From assembly GCA_903882875.1 (NCBI GenBank), contig CAIRYQ010000123.1, positions 1 to 64,000 on the forward strand: 64,000 bases of DNA, given 5' to 3'. The notes below the pieces were generated by a model that searched no databases, was not told the origin of the DNA, and saw only the letters and a list, made by a program, of their open reading frames with translations. Positions 42,663-53,245 of this stretch are shown here, piece after piece. Each line of letters opens with the position of its first letter. Position 1 is the stretch's first letter. Both the position numbers and the translations under genes were made by a program. Source of the stretch: an uncultured Spartobacteria bacterium (GTDB lineage Bacteria; Verrucomicrobiota; Verrucomicrobiia; Chthoniobacterales; Chthoniobacteraceae).

Positions 42663-45027
42663 AGACTTCGTAGAGTTCGGTTCCGATGGTGAACCGCACG
42701 TTGCGTCCGAGTGCGAGCCACTGTGCGGCCTCGGGTTTGCTGGTGAGCAGGTCGAAGTATTCCTTCGAGGCAAACTGCACGCGGTTGCGCTTCGCGTCCG
42801 CCTTCACGGACTGCACGTCCGTGTCGCTCCAGTCCGCGCCGTTTTGAGTGAATGCCTTGCCATTCACCCAGCGTGTCTCCTGCTCGATGTTACCGAGCTT
42901 GCTCTGCACTTCGCCGGCGGTGCCGCGCAGCCTTGCCGCGGATTTTCCGACATAGCCGCCAGGGCCGCCAGCAGCGCCCGCGCCCACCGCGGACACATCG
43001 CCCGGCGCGGCATTGCCGGCGATCACCCCGCCAAAGTTTTCCGAGCGCGCCTTTTCCAACGCGACGGCCGGAGCATCCGCCGACTTCAGCGAAAGATTCC
43101 CGCGTCCGTTGAGCGCGCCGTCGTAGCCGTCCTTCTTCCCGCTCAGGTCGCCCCAGCTCTTGCGGTAAAACGACTGCGCCTCCGCATTTTGATCGAGCAT
43201 CTGGAAACTCCGCGCCGCCACCGGCACGCCTCGCCTCGCCTCGTCCTCGACGATGAGATAGCTCGTGTAGGGCGTGACGATGGCGTAGTGCCGCGCAAGC
43301 TCCACGATCTCGTCGCGCAGCTCCTTGTTCTCTCCGCGCAGGCGGATCTCGTCGAGCAGCCAGCCCACACGGCGCAGCGCCCAGAGCTGCGCGATGAATT
43401 CATTGCCCGGTTCGCGTCCGGCAGAAAATTTCACGCGCTGCGCCATGCGCTTCGACTGTCCGTTCAGCGTGCCGTCGAGCACGAGGTCGCCGTCGCCGTC
43501 GCCACTGTAACGGCCCGCGAGCACAAGCTGGTCGCCGCGAAAAAGATCGGGCAGCGGATTCGGGTAGAGTTTCGTGACCTTCACGCCCGCCGGGAAATCC
43601 AGGTGGAGGTTCGTGAGCAGCGGCTCTTTGATTTTGGAAAAGAACGCAGAGACCTTCACCTCAATGTCCTCCTCCGGCAGGACGAATTGCGTCGCCGCAC
43701 GCGTGCGCTCGGCGATCTTGTCGAGCAGGTGCGTGTTGATGTCCGTGCCTATGCCGAAGCAGAAAATCCGCGTCGTGCTCGCCTGATCCGGCGCGACGCG
43801 GGCGACGAGACGCTCCTCGTCCGTCTCGCCGATCGTCGGCTTGCCGTCCGTGAGAAACACGATGACGAAAGGCCGCGAGTTGCCCGCGGGCTTGAGCTTC
43901 AGCGAACGTTCGAGCGCATCCGCGATTGCCGTCCCGCCAATGGGTTTCAGGCTCTGGATGAACTCCTGTGCCTTGTCGCGGTTCGCCTTCGAAGCTTCGG
44001 CGAGCTTTTCAAAGAACGGCTCGGCCTCCGTCGAAAACCGCACCAGCTCGAAGCGGTCGGTGTCGTTCAGATTTTCGACACAGAACGCCATCGCCTTCTT
44101 GAGTTGATCGAGTTTTTTGCCGGCCATCGAGCCGCTCGTGTCCATCACGAATACAACATCCTTCGGATTCACGTCCTTCGATTTCATCACAGCCGCGCCG
44201 GGCGATGCGAGCAGCAGGAACCAGCCGTCCTCGCCCTCTTTCTTGTGCGTGAGCAGATGCACGCCGACCTCGGTGTTGGCGGTCGAGTAGAGCAGTTGAA
44301 AATCCGTGTCAGGCCGCGCATTCGACGCCTCCCACCCGACGACTGCGCGCTTCTCGCCATCACGCTTGATCTCCACGGAATGCGACGGCGAGTAGAGCGC
44401 CTTGATGGGCGCGTCCTGATCGATCGTCACGCGCATAGAGACCGTCTTGAGCGGCTGCGCGGAAAATTTCTCCGTGTTCAGCGGATAGAGGTACGTCGCG
44501 ATGCCGCCGTCCACTTTCAGCAGCTCCGTGTAAGCGAGCGTCACCTTTTTCCGCGAGTGCGGCTCGATGGGAAAGATGCGCACGCGGAACGCCGCGCGGC
44601 CGGTGTATTCGAGCAGCGCGGGATCCTTCTGCCGCCTCACGATGTCCTCGTAAATCGCGCGCGCCTTGCCTGCATCGAGCAGCTCGGCCTCCATGTCCTT
44701 GCCACCGATCTGCATCGTGAACTTGTCGAGATACGCGCCCTTCGGAATCGGGAAAATGTATTCGCCCTCGAGGTTCGTGTCGTTCGGATTGAAGAACTCC
44801 TGCTCGACGCGCGTGACCGATTTCTGCCCGGTGATCTCCACATCCACCTTGTGAAACGCGACCTCCAGCGGCGCGAAGACGTAGTGCGGCGGCGGCATCG
44901 GACGATGCGGCGGAAATGGCGGATGCGGAAACGGCGGCGGATTGTGGATGATGATGAACCCGTCGGCACGCGCGCCACCGGCGAGCGCAACAAGTGCCAA
45001 GAGCCCGGCGAGGAATTTTGCTTTCAT
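42655..45027 (-). CDS. VIT plus VWA domain exported protein
   Basis: The product is 790 residues with a signal peptide (about 1-21). A striking His/Pro-rich segment follows (NPPPFPHPPFPPHRPMPPPH, about 29-48). The VIT domain (about 55-185) has NPNDTNLEGEYIFPIPKGA and IYEDIVRRQKDPALLEY. The VWA domain has a complete MIDAS, DTSGS starting at Asp296, with TDGKP later. The C-terminal third includes a Gly/Ala-rich linker (GAGAAGGPGGYVGKSAA). No sortase signal or C-terminal membrane helix is present. Family members act in surface complexes and adhesion; the partner is unknown here. Confidence 0.9.
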   Translation of the reverse strand: MKAKFLAGLLALVALAGGARADGFIIIHNPPPFPHPPFPPHRPMPPPHYVFAPLEVAFHKVDVEITGQKSVTRVEQEFFNPNDTNLEGEYIFPIPKGAYLDKFTMQIGGKDMEAELLDAGKARAIYEDIVRRQKDPALLEYTGRAAFRVRIFPIEPHSRKKVTLAYTELLKVDGGIATYLYPLNTEKFSAQPLKTVSMRVTIDQDAPIKALYSPSHSVEIKRDGEKRAVVGWEASNARPDTDFQLLYSTANTEVGVHLLTHKKEGEDGWFLLLASPGAAVMKSKDVNPKDVVFVMDTSGSMAGKKLDQLKKAMAFCVENLNDTDRFELVRFSTEAEPFFEKLAEASKANRDKAQEFIQSLKPIGGTAIADALERSLKLKPAGNSRPFVIVFLTDGKPTIGETDEERLVARVAPDQASTTRIFCFGIGTDINTHLLDKIAERTRAATQFVLPEEDIEVKVSAFFSKIKEPLLTNLHLDFPAGVKVTKLYPNPLPDLFRGDQLVLAGRYSGDGDGDLVLDGTLNGQSKRMAQRVKFSAGREPGNEFIAQLWALRRVGWLLDEIRLRGENKELRDEIVELARHYAIVTPYTSYLIVEDEARRGVPVAARSFQMLDQNAEAQSFYRKSWGDLSGKKDGYDGALNGRGNLSLKSADAPAVALEKARSENFGGVIAGNAAPGDVSAVGAGAAGGPGGYVGKSAARLRGTAGEVQSKLGNIEQETRWVNGKAFTQNGADWSDTDVQSVKADAKRNRVQFASKEYFDLLTSKPEAAQWLALGRNVRFTIGTELYEVYE

Positions 45028-45142
45028 GCTCCGACGTTGCCACGGTGCGTGTCGGCGAGTGTCAGCCCGCTGTGCGGAGTTTGTCAGAAAATCGTTACGC
45101 GCAAAGGCTCCGCAGACAGGATTGCCTGCGTCACGGCTCGCG

Positions 45143-48100
45143 CTACTTTTTCACATGCAGCACACCGCGCATGATGAGGTGATGGCCGGGGAACGAGCAC
45201 ACGTACGGGTAGTCGCCGGGCGGCTCGGGCGCGATGAAGTCCACGACTTCCTCCTTGCCGTGATCGAGCAGCTTCGTGTGCCAGACGATGTCGTAACTCT
45301 CGGGGATGAAGCCGACATCGAAGCCTTTCGCACCGAGCGCGATTGCCTTTTCGCCGACGGCGTCAGCCTTGCCGGGTTTCACAAGGAGCATGTTGTGCGG
45401 CATGAAGTCCTGATTCGCAAACGTGAGCCGGATCTTCTTGCCGGATTTCACGGTGAGTTCCTTCACGTCGTAGCTCATCTTTTCCGGGATGGTCGCGATG
45501 CGGATGGTGGTGAGTTCGGACGTGTCGGAGAGGATGCCCGACTTTTTCCCGGCGACCTCGGCGGCTTCGGCGATGACGCCGCCGCGCAACGAGGACTCCA
45601 CGTTGAACCACAGGTGCTGCACCGTATTCGCGGCGATGCGCGCGTGCGGCTCGGGTGATTTGAGGAGCTGGCCGAGCAGTTCGACATTCCGCACGTTGTG
45701 CTGCTGGTGAATCCAGAGCGCTTCGAGCAGATGGTGCGCGTCCTCCTTCTTGTTCGGATCGAACTGCTTCATCCACGTCTGCGTCGCGGCGATGACTTCC
45801 CCGGAGTCGCGTCCGCTGAGTTCGATGTGTGTGCGGTGGCGGATGCCGTCCACGGGGTTCTTCAAATTTTCCAACAGCGCGGGGATCGGCTGGCCGGCGA
45901 TGGCGACGGGCTTTTGCAGCGGGCGGTCAATCGCGGTGATGCGGTAGATGCGGCCGTGCGCGTGATCGCGGTTGGGGTCGCGCACGTTGTGCTGCATGTG
46001 GCCGATGATCACGTTCTGCCAGTCGCTCACGTAGAGCGCGCCGTCCGCGCCGAACTTGATGTCGGACGGCCGGAAATTCTTGTCGCCGCTCATGAGGAAG
46101 CCGCGCGATTTTTCCTCGCTCTTGCTGCCGTCGGCATTCGTCACGGTGACGCTCAGTTCGTCGCCGTCCGGCTCGCCCCACACCGCGCCGGTGTCGGGAT
46201 TGCGGTCAAGGTGATATTGCTTAATGCCGAGGAAGCCGATGACGTTGCAGATCAAAAAGTCGCCCTGCATTTTCTCCGGAAAATGCGCGCTCGAGAGGAT
46301 GCCGCTCGAGGTGACGGGCCGGACTTCCTTCTTCAAAAGCTCGTGCATCTTGAAGCCGCTGCCCTCGGGCCGCACCTGATATGCGCGGCCGCCGGTGCCG
46401 TCGGTGGCGTAGTGATAGCCCCAGTAGTCGAACGAGATTCCGTGCGGGTTCGGCGAGTTCCCCGCGTGCATCGAGATGGTGAAGCGGCGCGGGTCGAAGC
46501 GGTACATCGCGCTCGCGCCGCTCTGCAGAGACGGGCCCCACGGGTGCTCGTGGTTGTGCTGCATGAAGACACCGCTCTGCCAGTAGATCGCGCCGTCGGG
46601 CCCGTAGATGAGGTTGTTCGCGCCGTGGTGCGTGTCAGACGAGTCGAGGCCGTGGAGCAGCGGGATGCGGATATCGGCCACGCCGTCGCCCTTCGAGTCC
46701 TTGAGGAAAAGGATCTCGGACATGCAGGTGACGATCACGCCACCGTTCCAGAACTCGAAGCCGAGCGGATTCTGCACCTTCGCAAATTCCGTGACGCGAT
46801 CGGCTTTTCCGTCGCCATCATCGTCGTGAAAAATGAGGATTGCGTCGTCCATTTTTTTCAGCGGTTCCCATTTCGGATACGTCGGCCACACGGCGGCCCA
46901 GATGCGGCCCTTCGCGTCCACCTGCATCTGCACGGGCTTCACGAGCTGCGGGAATTTTTTCTCGTCGGCAAAAAGGTTCACCTTGAAGCCCTTCGCGACT
47001 GCCATGTGTTTGATCGCCTCCTCGCCGTCGAGGTAGTTCAGCACGCCTTCCTTCATGGCGCTCGAGCTCTTGCTCTTGCCGCCGACATTCGAGATCACAG
47101 GAATGGGTGCGGGCACGTTGCTGTCGTCCACTTTCTTGTCCTTGCCCGTCGCTCGCGCCCAGATGCGCTCGTCGCGGTTTGCGGTCATCACGTCGAGCAT
47201 CTTCAGCTCATGCTGGAGGACGACGGCATTCGTCTGGCCGTCCACGAAGCTCAGCGTCGAGCGGCCGCCCCACACGTCGTTGCCATCGGAAGCGTGGTAG
47301 CGGTTGTGCCAGTGCATGTCCTTGTCGAGCACCGCCTCGCGCAGCGGATCGAGCGAAGGCGATGAGCTGACCTGTTTGCCGAGCAGCGCCTCTGCGATCA
47401 CTTCGCCGAGCTGGCGGTTGCCGTCCTCGGTGAGATGCACGCCGTTGATCGTGAGCGGCGTCTTCGCGTTTTTGAAAAGCTCAAGCGACGGATGGAACAG
47501 ATCCACAAACGCGACGCCCGCTTCCTTCGCCGCGGCCTCGGTGGCTTTCGTGTAGGCTTCGAGCTGCGCGTTGTGCGCCTTGCCGTCGGGGACGTTTGGG
47601 TTGTGCGTGTCCTCGTGCGCGATGGGGCTGAAGAGCACGATGCGCGGGAAGTCCTTGCCGTTCGCCTTCGAGCCACGCGTTTTTTTCACGAAGTCCACGA
47701 GCTTCTTCTTATGCTCGTCGGCCTTCTCGATGCCCGCAAACGATTCGTTGTAGCCGAAGAATCCGAACACGACATCGGCCTTAACGAGTTGCAAATACGC
47801 GGTCATCGAAATCTGCCCGCTGCTGCGCGGGAACGAATCGGGCCGGTCGCCGCTGGTGCTCATGTTGCGCAAGCGCACCTGCTGATCCGGCAGCGCGCTC
47901 TGGAGCAAAGTTTCCATCCAGCCATCGTGCTGCATGCGGTCGGGCAGGCCGTTTCCGAGGATTGCGACGATATCGCCTTTCCTGAACGCAAACGGCGCAG
48001 GGTCGCGGTAGTCCGCAGGCACATCGGCGAGCGCCGGCTCCTTGGACGCCGCCGCAGGCTTCTTTCCGTCGTTCTTCGCGGTCTTCGCACCGCCCGCTGC

Positions 48101-49693
48101 GGGCACGCCGGGCTTTCCTCCGTAGGTGAGGTAGGTCAGTTTGCCGCCGCCTTTCACATCAATCTCCATCGCCTCCGGCGCGGCCACCTTCGTGATTTTG
48201 AAAACTTCCTTCCGCTCCGCATCAAGTAGCGTGAGCGAGAATCCATCGAGCCTGCTCTCGAATCCGCTGCGATTCCACACGCCGATTTTTTCGACATCCA
48301 CCGCGCTGCCGAGATCGAGTTCCCACCAGGGTTGCGTCGAGCCCGAATTCGTCGTGTGCGTCTGCCCGCCCTTGCCCCAGTCGGGACTCTTGTTGCCGTC
48401 AATCGCCTTCTCCGCAGTGCCGCTGCCGTTCGTGCTCGACTGCGTGGCCTTGCCGCCGCGCGCCACATTTTTTCCACCGCTGATCACCTCGACTTCCGCG
48501 AGCGTGAGGATGCGCTTGTCACCCGGCAGTTCGATGCGGACAAAGCGCGCGGGCCTGCCCGTGACGAGCGGCGCATTCGCCGGCTCGACGGGCTTCGCCG
48601 CCGCGTCCTTTTTCTCATCCTGCTTCGCCGCCTTGTCGCCCTTGGCGCCGTCCTTCTTGTCGTCCTTTTTCTTCTCCGGCTTCGCATCGCCCTTCGTGTT
48701 GTCATTCGCCGGGATCGGGCTTTCGAAGCCCGCATACATCTCCGGCTTGATGCCGCGCGCATACGCACCGCCACCAAAGGTGTTTGGCTTGAATGGCCCG
48801 ACGAACGCGATGTTCAGATCGGGCGTGATTTTGTCCTCAATGCCGAGCGCCCACAGGCATCCGTTCACGATCAGCCGGCGATAGCCGTCGTTCGTGATGT
48901 CCTCCGACGTGCCGTAGAGCGACGTGAAGGCGCGCGCGGATTTTCCATTCGCCGCCTTGTAAGTGCGCGTCCATTCCGAAGGCTGCGGCGGCTTCGTCGC
49001 GTCGGCGGGCGAATCTGGCGTCATGCCGTTCAACGGCTGCGCCATCGTGAGAATCTCACCATCGGTCGGCTTGCCCACATAGCCGCCCGCCTGCACCCAC
49101 ACATCCTTCACGCCGCACAGAATCGGATGCGACGTCTTCTCCGGCACGATGCTGATGCGTGTGCTCTGCTTGTGGTTCTGTCCGTAGTGCCCCACCCAAG
49201 TCTGCCCGAGCACCTGGTGCCCGAAGCCCAGCTCATAACCGGCGACCTTGCTGTTATAGGAATATTTCGCAAACGGATCATCCGCGCCCGTCTTGAAGCC
49301 GTGCGTCGCCGTGCGCATCCCGATCACCGGCCCGCCGCGTTTCAGATAGTCGTCGAAGTGCTGCATCTGCTCCTTCGGGAAATTTTGAAAGCGCAGGAAA
49401 ACCACCGCGAGATCAGCGCTGTCGAGCGCCTCCATGCCCGGCATGTTCTGCGGCTCGCCCGCGGCGATGTTGCCGTCCTTATCAATGTCAAACAGCACCG
49501 TGCATTTGAACCCCTGATGCTTCGCGAGAATCCGCGCGAGTTCCGGCAGCGATTCCTCCGAGCGATACTCGTGATCGCCTGCGAGAAAGACGATGTGCTT
49601 CCCTTTTCCGGGCCCGTCAGTGCCCTGGTAAACGAGCGGTGCGGCGGTCGCGACACTCGCGAGCGAGAAAATGGTGAGCAGGATGCGTTTCAT
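45143..49693 (-). CDS. Giant exported protein: ThuA, discoidin-like, SGNH, PVC dehydrogenase and azurin-like domains
   Basis: The product is 1516 residues from ATG 49693, with a signal peptide (1-18). Modules in order are a ThuA-like domain (about 30-300, [20 protein letters not shown]), a Lys/Asp-rich linker (329-374), an F5/8C-like domain (378-518, [20 protein letters not shown]), an SGNH-like domain (561-776, [15 protein letters not shown]), a propeller of the PVC dehydrogenase type (895-1264, [20 protein letters not shown]) and an azurin-like domain (1402-1516). Likely copper ligands are H1433, C1499, H1504 and M1508, with the same spacing as azurin (46, 112, 117, 121). It may degrade and oxidise a sugar in one protein. 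No CxxCH motif was found. Confidence 0.9.
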   Translation of the reverse strand: MKRILLTIFSLASVATAAPLVYQGTDGPGKGKHIVFLAGDHEYRSEESLPELARILAKHQGFKCTVLFDIDKDGNIAAGEPQNMPGMEALDSADLAVVFLRFQNFPKEQMQHFDDYLKRGGPVIGMRTATHGFKTGADDPFAKYSYNSKVAGYELGFGHQVLGQTWVGHYGQNHKQSTRISIVPEKTSHPILCGVKDVWVQAGGYVGKPTDGEILTMAQPLNGMTPDSPADATKPPQPSEWTRTYKAANGKSARAFTSLYGTSEDITNDGYRRLIVNGCLWALGIEDKITPDLNIAFVGPFKPNTFGGGAYARGIKPEMYAGFESPIPANDNTKGDAKPEKKKDDKKDGAKGDKAAKQDEKKDAAAKPVEPANAPLVTGRPARFVRIELPGDKRILTLAEVEVISGGKNVARGGKATQSSTNGSGTAEKAIDGNKSPDWGKGGQTHTTNSGSTQPWWELDLGSAVDVEKIGVWNRSGFESRLDGFSLTLLDAERKEVFKITKVAAPEAMEIDVKGGGKLTYLTYGGKPGVPAAGGAKTAKNDGKKPAAASKEPALADVPADYRDPAPFAFRKGDIVAILGNGLPDRMQHDGWMETLLQSALPDQQVRLRNMSTSGDRPDSFPRSSGQISMTAYLQLVKADVVFGFFGYNESFAGIEKADEHKKKLVDFVKKTRGSKANGKDFPRIVLFSPIAHEDTHNPNVPDGKAHNAQLEAYTKATEAAAKEAGVAFVDLFHPSLELFKNAKTPLTINGVHLTEDGNRQLGEVIAEALLGKQVSSSPSLDPLREAVLDKDMHWHNRYHASDGNDVWGGRSTLSFVDGQTNAVVLQHELKMLDVMTANRDERIWARATGKDKKVDDSNVPAPIPVISNVGGKSKSSSAMKEGVLNYLDGEEAIKHMAVAKGFKVNLFADEKKFPQLVKPVQMQVDAKGRIWAAVWPTYPKWEPLKKMDDAILIFHDDDGDGKADRVTEFAKVQNPLGFEFWNGGVIVTCMSEILFLKDSKGDGVADIRIPLLHGLDSSDTHHGANNLIYGPDGAIYWQSGVFMQHNHEHPWGPSLQSGASAMYRFDPRRFTISMHAGNSPNPHGISFDYWGYHYATDGTGGRAYQVRPEGSGFKMHELLKKEVRPVTSSGILSSAHFPEKMQGDFLICNVIGFLGIKQYHLDRNPDTGAVWGEPDGDELSVTVTNADGSKSEEKSRGFLMSGDKNFRPSDIKFGADGALYVSDWQNVIIGHMQHNVRDPNRDHAHGRIYRITAIDRPLQKPVAIAGQPIPALLENLKNPVDGIRHRTHIELSGRDSGEVIAATQTWMKQFDPNKKEDAHHLLEALWIHQQHNVRNVELLGQLLKSPEPHARIAANTVQHLWFNVESSLRGGVIAEAAEVAGKKSGILSDTSELTTIRIATIPEKMSYDVKELTVKSGKKIRLTFANQDFMPHNMLLVKPGKADAVGEKAIALGAKGFDVGFIPESYDIVWHTKLLDHGKEEVVDFIAPEPPGDYPYVCSFPGHHLIMRGVLHVKK

Positions 49694-50128
49694 GGAATGG
49701 GATGGATGGGTGAGTGTTTGGTCGTGAAAGCTGGGACGCGGGCGCGCATCGCGAGGCAACGGTGAGTGCCGCGTGATGACCCGATCTGGCGCGGGTTATT
49801 TGGCGCTTTCCTCCCGCCTCACGCGGCAGAAGGTCCGGATTGCAAGATGCCAGACGACAAATGGCGAAGGGTGGGAACGAAGTTCGTCGGACAAATGAGC
49901 TGACGATTGAAGGCGGCTTCCACCCGGCGGCACGAGCCTTCCGACGCGGGGCAATCGCACGAACACACGGCGCCATTCCCGTTTGTCAGCCCTGCCTCCC
50001 ACTCCTTCTTGAACGCGAAATCAATCATGCTCCGATTTCGTCCGCGTCCAAAATCCCGTTTGCGCGCCGCTCGGATGTGCATAGGCTCGCGGCCCATTTT
50101 CCGAAGACCCGCATACTTTCAACACCAC
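49694..50128. other. Intergenic region between the giant gene and transaldolase
   Basis: This 435-base divergent gap holds no credible frame; the open stretch from 49907 continuous with transaldolase lacks conserved sequence before ATG 50129. Promoters for both genes should lie here. No clear -35/-10 pair, repeat or hairpin was recognised. Confidence 0.6.
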
Positions 50129-51088
50129 ATGTCCACTCAACTCGATCAGCTCAAGCAACTCACCAAAGTCGTCGCCGACACGGGCGATTTTGAATCCATG
50201 AAGGCCTACAAGCCGCAGGACGCGACGACGAATCCCTCGCTCATCCTCGCCGCCGCCTCAAAGCCGGAGTATGCGCCGCTCGTGGACAAGGCGGTCGCGG
50301 ATCGCAAGGGCAGCGGCCTCACCGGCGCGAAGCAGGTGGACGATGTGGTGGACCACATCCTCGTGAACTTCGGCCTCGAAATCCTCAAAATCGTCCCCGG
50401 TCGCGTGAGCACGGAGACGGACGCGCGCCTGTCGTTCGACACAGCAGGCTCGATCGCGAAGGGCCGCCAGCTCATCGGGATTTACGAGAAAAACGGCATC
50501 AGCCGTGATCGTGTGCTGATCAAAATCGCAAGCACATGGGAAGGCATCAAGGCCGCCGAGGTGCTGGAAAAGGAAGGCATCCACTGCAACCTCACGCTCC
50601 TCTTTTCGCTCGCGCAGGCCGTGGCGTGCGCCGAGGGCGGCATCCAGCTCATCTCGCCGTTCGTCGGGCGCATTCTCGATTGGTTCAAGGCGAGCACAAA
50701 GAAGGATTACGCGCCGACGGAAGATCCCGGCGTGGTGTCGGTGACGCAGATCTACAACTACTACAAAAAGTTCGGCCACAAGACCGAGGTGATGGGTGCG
50801 AGCTTCCGCAACAAGGGCGAGATCACCGAACTCGCGGGCTGCGACCTTCTCACGATCAGCCCCGCGCTGCTCGGCGAACTCCAGGCGAGCACCGACCCGC
50901 TCACGCGCAAGCTTGACGCCGTCGCAGCGCAGAAGCTGGACATCGCGAAGCGCCACTACGACGAGAAGACGTTCCGTTACGAACTGAACGACGACGCGAT
51001 GGCGACAGAGAAGACGGCGGACGGCATCCGCAAATTCGCCGTGGACATCGTGAAGCTCGAGGCGCTCGTGGCCGCGAAGCTCAGGTAA
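50129..51088 (+). CDS. tal: Transaldolase (TalB type)
   Basis: The product is 319 residues, the size of the TalB subfamily. The Schiff-base Lys132 lies in [18 protein letters not shown]. Other family motifs are [18 protein letters not shown] near the start and [30 protein letters not shown] and [10 protein letters not shown]. It exchanges dihydroxyacetone units between sugar phosphates in the pentose phosphate pathway. Its 5' frame is open to 49907, but the first 74 codons are not conserved. A terminator follows 6 bases after the stop. Confidence 0.96.
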   Translation: MSTQLDQLKQLTKVVADTGDFESMKAYKPQDATTNPSLILAAASKPEYAPLVDKAVADRKGSGLTGAKQVDDVVDHILVNFGLEILKIVPGRVSTETDARLSFDTAGSIAKGRQLIGIYEKNGISRDRVLIKIASTWEGIKAAEVLEKEGIHCNLTLLFSLAQAVACAEGGIQLISPFVGRILDWFKASTKKDYAPTEDPGVVSVTQIYNYYKKFGHKTEVMGASFRNKGEITELAGCDLLTISPALLGELQASTDPLTRKLDAVAAQKLDIAKRHYDEKTFRYELNDDAMATEKTADGIRKFAVDIVKLEALVAAKLR

Positions 51089-51094
51089 GGCGTC

Positions 51095-51129
51095 TGCTGG
51101 CGGTTTAAGAAAAAACCGCTGGCGTTTTT
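51095..51129 (+). terminator. Rho-independent terminator of transaldolase
   Basis: GCGGTTT (51100-51106) pairs with AAACCGC (51113-51119); five more outer pairs including three wobbles extend the stem. TTTTT follows at 51125-51129. Confidence 0.7.
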
Positions 51130-51167
51130 CCGACAGGTTGCAACGGCGCACACAGTGCGAGCTGGCA

Positions 51168-52040
51168 TCACTCCACGAACTCCAGCGGGCCGAGTTCCGG
51201 GACGAAGCCGAGCTGCTGGCCGCGGCCGAGGAATTCGCGGATCGCGGCGCGGCCGGTGCCGCCGTAGTCGAGCGTGTAGTCGTTCACGTACATGCCGATG
51301 AATTTGTCCGCGAGCGTCGTGTCCATGTCGCGTGCGAGCGGCATGGCGTGCGCGACTCCGGCGGCGCGGTGTTCGAGGCCGTAGCGGATGCTCTCGAAAA
51401 GGATGCGGTTGATCTCCGAGCGGTCGGCGGGCGCGAGGTCTTTGCGGATGACGTTGCCGCCTAACGGGAGCGGATAGCCGGTTTCTGTTTTCCACCACGC
51501 GCCGAGGTCGAGCACGAGGTCGAAGCCGTCGCGCGCATACGTGAGCTGGCCCTCGTGGATGATGAGGCCGACGTCCGCATTTCCCCCGGAGATGAAATCG
51601 AAAATCTGATCGAACGGCACGACGGTGTGGATCGGTTCGCCGAGGAGGAAAAGTTTCAGTGCGAGGAATGCGCTCGTCATTTTCCCCGGCACGGCGATGC
51701 GCTGGTGGCCGAGCCAGTCGCGGATCGCGCCGAAGTCGCTGAGGTCCGGCAGCGCCTTGCCGCGGCGGACGATGAGCATCGGGCCGTAGCCGTCGCCCAT
51801 GCTCGCGCCGCAGGGGAGCAGCGCGTATTTGTCCGCGACGTGCGCGTAGGCGTGGATGCTGATGGCCGAGATGTGCAGCTCGCCGCGCGTGGCACGCTCG
51901 TTGAGCGTCTGGATGTCCTGCAGGATGTGCTCGAAGCGCCAGCGGCCCGTGGGGATTTTTCCCTCGGCAAGCGCGAAGAACATGAAGGCGTCGTCCGGAT
52001 CGGGCGAGTGGCCGAGGGTGAGACTGAAGGAGTCGGACAT
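51168..52040 (-). CDS. mqnD: 1,4-dihydroxy-6-naphthoate synthase of the futalosine menaquinone pathway
   Basis: The product is 290 residues. The start LTLGHSPDPDDAFMFFALAE is diagnostic for MqnD. It is followed by ISAISIHAYAHVADKYALL, PCGASMGDGYGPMLIVRRGK and GGNADVGLIIHEGQLTY, all in a periplasmic-binding-protein-like fold. It converts cyclic dehypoxanthinyl futalosine to 1,4-dihydroxy-6-naphthoate. Presence of MqnD means the organism makes menaquinone by the futalosine route; other mqn genes are not in the window. It is a single gene, convergent with transaldolase. Confidence 0.95.
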   Translation of the reverse strand: MSDSFSLTLGHSPDPDDAFMFFALAEGKIPTGRWRFEHILQDIQTLNERATRGELHISAISIHAYAHVADKYALLPCGASMGDGYGPMLIVRRGKALPDLSDFGAIRDWLGHQRIAVPGKMTSAFLALKLFLLGEPIHTVVPFDQIFDFISGGNADVGLIIHEGQLTYARDGFDLVLDLGAWWKTETGYPLPLGGNVIRKDLAPADRSEINRILFESIRYGLEHRAAGVAHAMPLARDMDTTLADKFIGMYVNDYTLDYGGTGRAAIREFLGRGQQLGFVPELGPLEFVE

Positions 52041-52101
52041 GGTTGGATTTACGAAAGTGAACAGCTCGCGGCTGCACCGAGGCGTGCGCCGGCAAGGCGG
52101 A

Positions 52102-52998
52102 TTATTTTGCCATGAGCCCGCGCGTTTTCAGCCAGAGTTCGAGACGACCGGGGAAATCGCCTGGCGCCTGCGTGTCGTTTGCGCGCATTCCGAAGCCGTG
52201 TCCGCCCGTCGAGTAGATGTGCAACTCGGCGGAGACCTTCGCCTTTCGCAGCGCGAGGAAGGCGAGCGTGCTGCCCTCGGCGAGCGAGCCGGGATCGTCG
52301 TTCGCCTGCGCGAGGAATGTCGGCGGCGTCTTGGCGGTGATGTGGATTTCGGGTTTCAGCTCGGTGAGCGAATTGTCCGCGAGGATGTGCCACGCGTAGC
52401 AGAGCATGAGGAAATCGGGACGGCAGCTCACCTTGTCCGTCGCGTCGGTGGCGGGGTAGAGGCGTGTCTCGTCGTTCGTCGCGGCGATGAGCGAGACCTG
52501 CCCGCCGGCGCTGAATCCGAACAGCCCGATGCGGTCCGGCTGCACGCCGAGGTCCGCGGCCTTCTCACGCACGAGGCTGATGGCACGCTGCGTGTCCCAC
52601 GCGGGGAACTCCCACGGCTTCGCGAGCTTGTTCGTCGGGCAGCGGTGCTGGAGCACGGCGGCGGTGAACCCCCGCTCGCGGAACCACAACGCGAGGTCGG
52701 AGCCTTCGTGTTCGGAGGCGAGAATGCCGAATCCGCCGCCAGGGACGATCACGACGGCAGTGCCGTTTTTTTTCTCCGCCGTGGGAAAATAATACTCCAA
52801 CCGCGGCTCGGCGATGTTCGTGAGGCGCGAGATGGGCAGCTTGTCCGTCGGCTTCGATGGCGTGAGCGTCTCGGGGCCGGGCACGGTGAATTCGCCCGGC
52901 GGCTTGCCTTCCCACAGTTTCAGCACGCGGTCGGGCTTCGGGATTTCAGCGCGGACAAATGCAGTGAGCAGCGCGAGGAGGGCGAATGCGGTTTTCAT
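52102..52998 (-). CDS. Exported alpha/beta-hydrolase esterase (xylan esterase-like)
   Basis: The product is 298 residues from ATG 52998, with a signal peptide (about 1-17). Core motifs are VVIVPGGGFGILASEHEG (oxyanion loop), GFSAGGQVSLIAA (nucleophile elbow), an acid near ANDDPGS and a His in TGGHGFGMR, matching the BD-FAE group of acetyl-xylan and feruloyl esterases. The frame upstream to 53088 is not conserved and was excluded. It lies downstream of a 247-base gap and 61 bases before mqnD. Confidence 0.85.
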   Translation of the reverse strand: MKTAFALLALLTAFVRAEIPKPDRVLKLWEGKPPGEFTVPGPETLTPSKPTDKLPISRLTNIAEPRLEYYFPTAEKKNGTAVVIVPGGGFGILASEHEGSDLALWFRERGFTAAVLQHRCPTNKLAKPWEFPAWDTQRAISLVREKAADLGVQPDRIGLFGFSAGGQVSLIAATNDETRLYPATDATDKVSCRPDFLMLCYAWHILADNSLTELKPEIHITAKTPPTFLAQANDDPGSLAEGSTLAFLALRKAKVSAELHIYSTGGHGFGMRANDTQAPGDFPGRLELWLKTRGLMAK

Positions 52999-53245
52999 GC
53001 GGCGGTAATTAGATGGAGCGCACAATCGCACGGAGGCGGCAAACATTTCCGTCGAGCGCAGCGCAACGAACCAACGGGAGCGCATCACACCGGGGGATGA
53101 AGCTTCACTGAATGTTGGAAGCGGACGTTTGAACTTCGGCGTTCAGAGCCTGTGCGGCGCCGCAATGTCACGACCCGAGCCGCATCCGCACGACGCCTGC
53201 GCAGAACATAATTTTCAACATCCGAAATTGCTCACGGCTGCGGCC

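Noticed and set aside
42655-45027. VIT/VWA protein as a sortase-anchored surface protein
   Set aside because: There is no LPxTG-like motif or C-terminal hydrophobic tail; the chain ends in GTELYEVYE.
42463-45174. Long plus-strand frame (903 codons) opposite the VIT/VWA gene
   Set aside because: It is the complement of a gene with clear VIT and VWA domains; composition is typical of an antisense frame in G+C-rich DNA.
45698-47365. Plus-strand frame opposite the dehydrogenase part of the giant gene
   Set aside because: His/Val/Arg-rich shadow with no recognisable motif.
45143-49693. Heme c site in the giant protein
   Set aside because: No CxxCH was found in the translation, although many related PVC dehydrogenases have one.
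49907-50128. Longer transaldolase starting at 49907
   Set aside because: The first 74 codons have no conserved sequence and the known N-terminus begins at ATG 50129.
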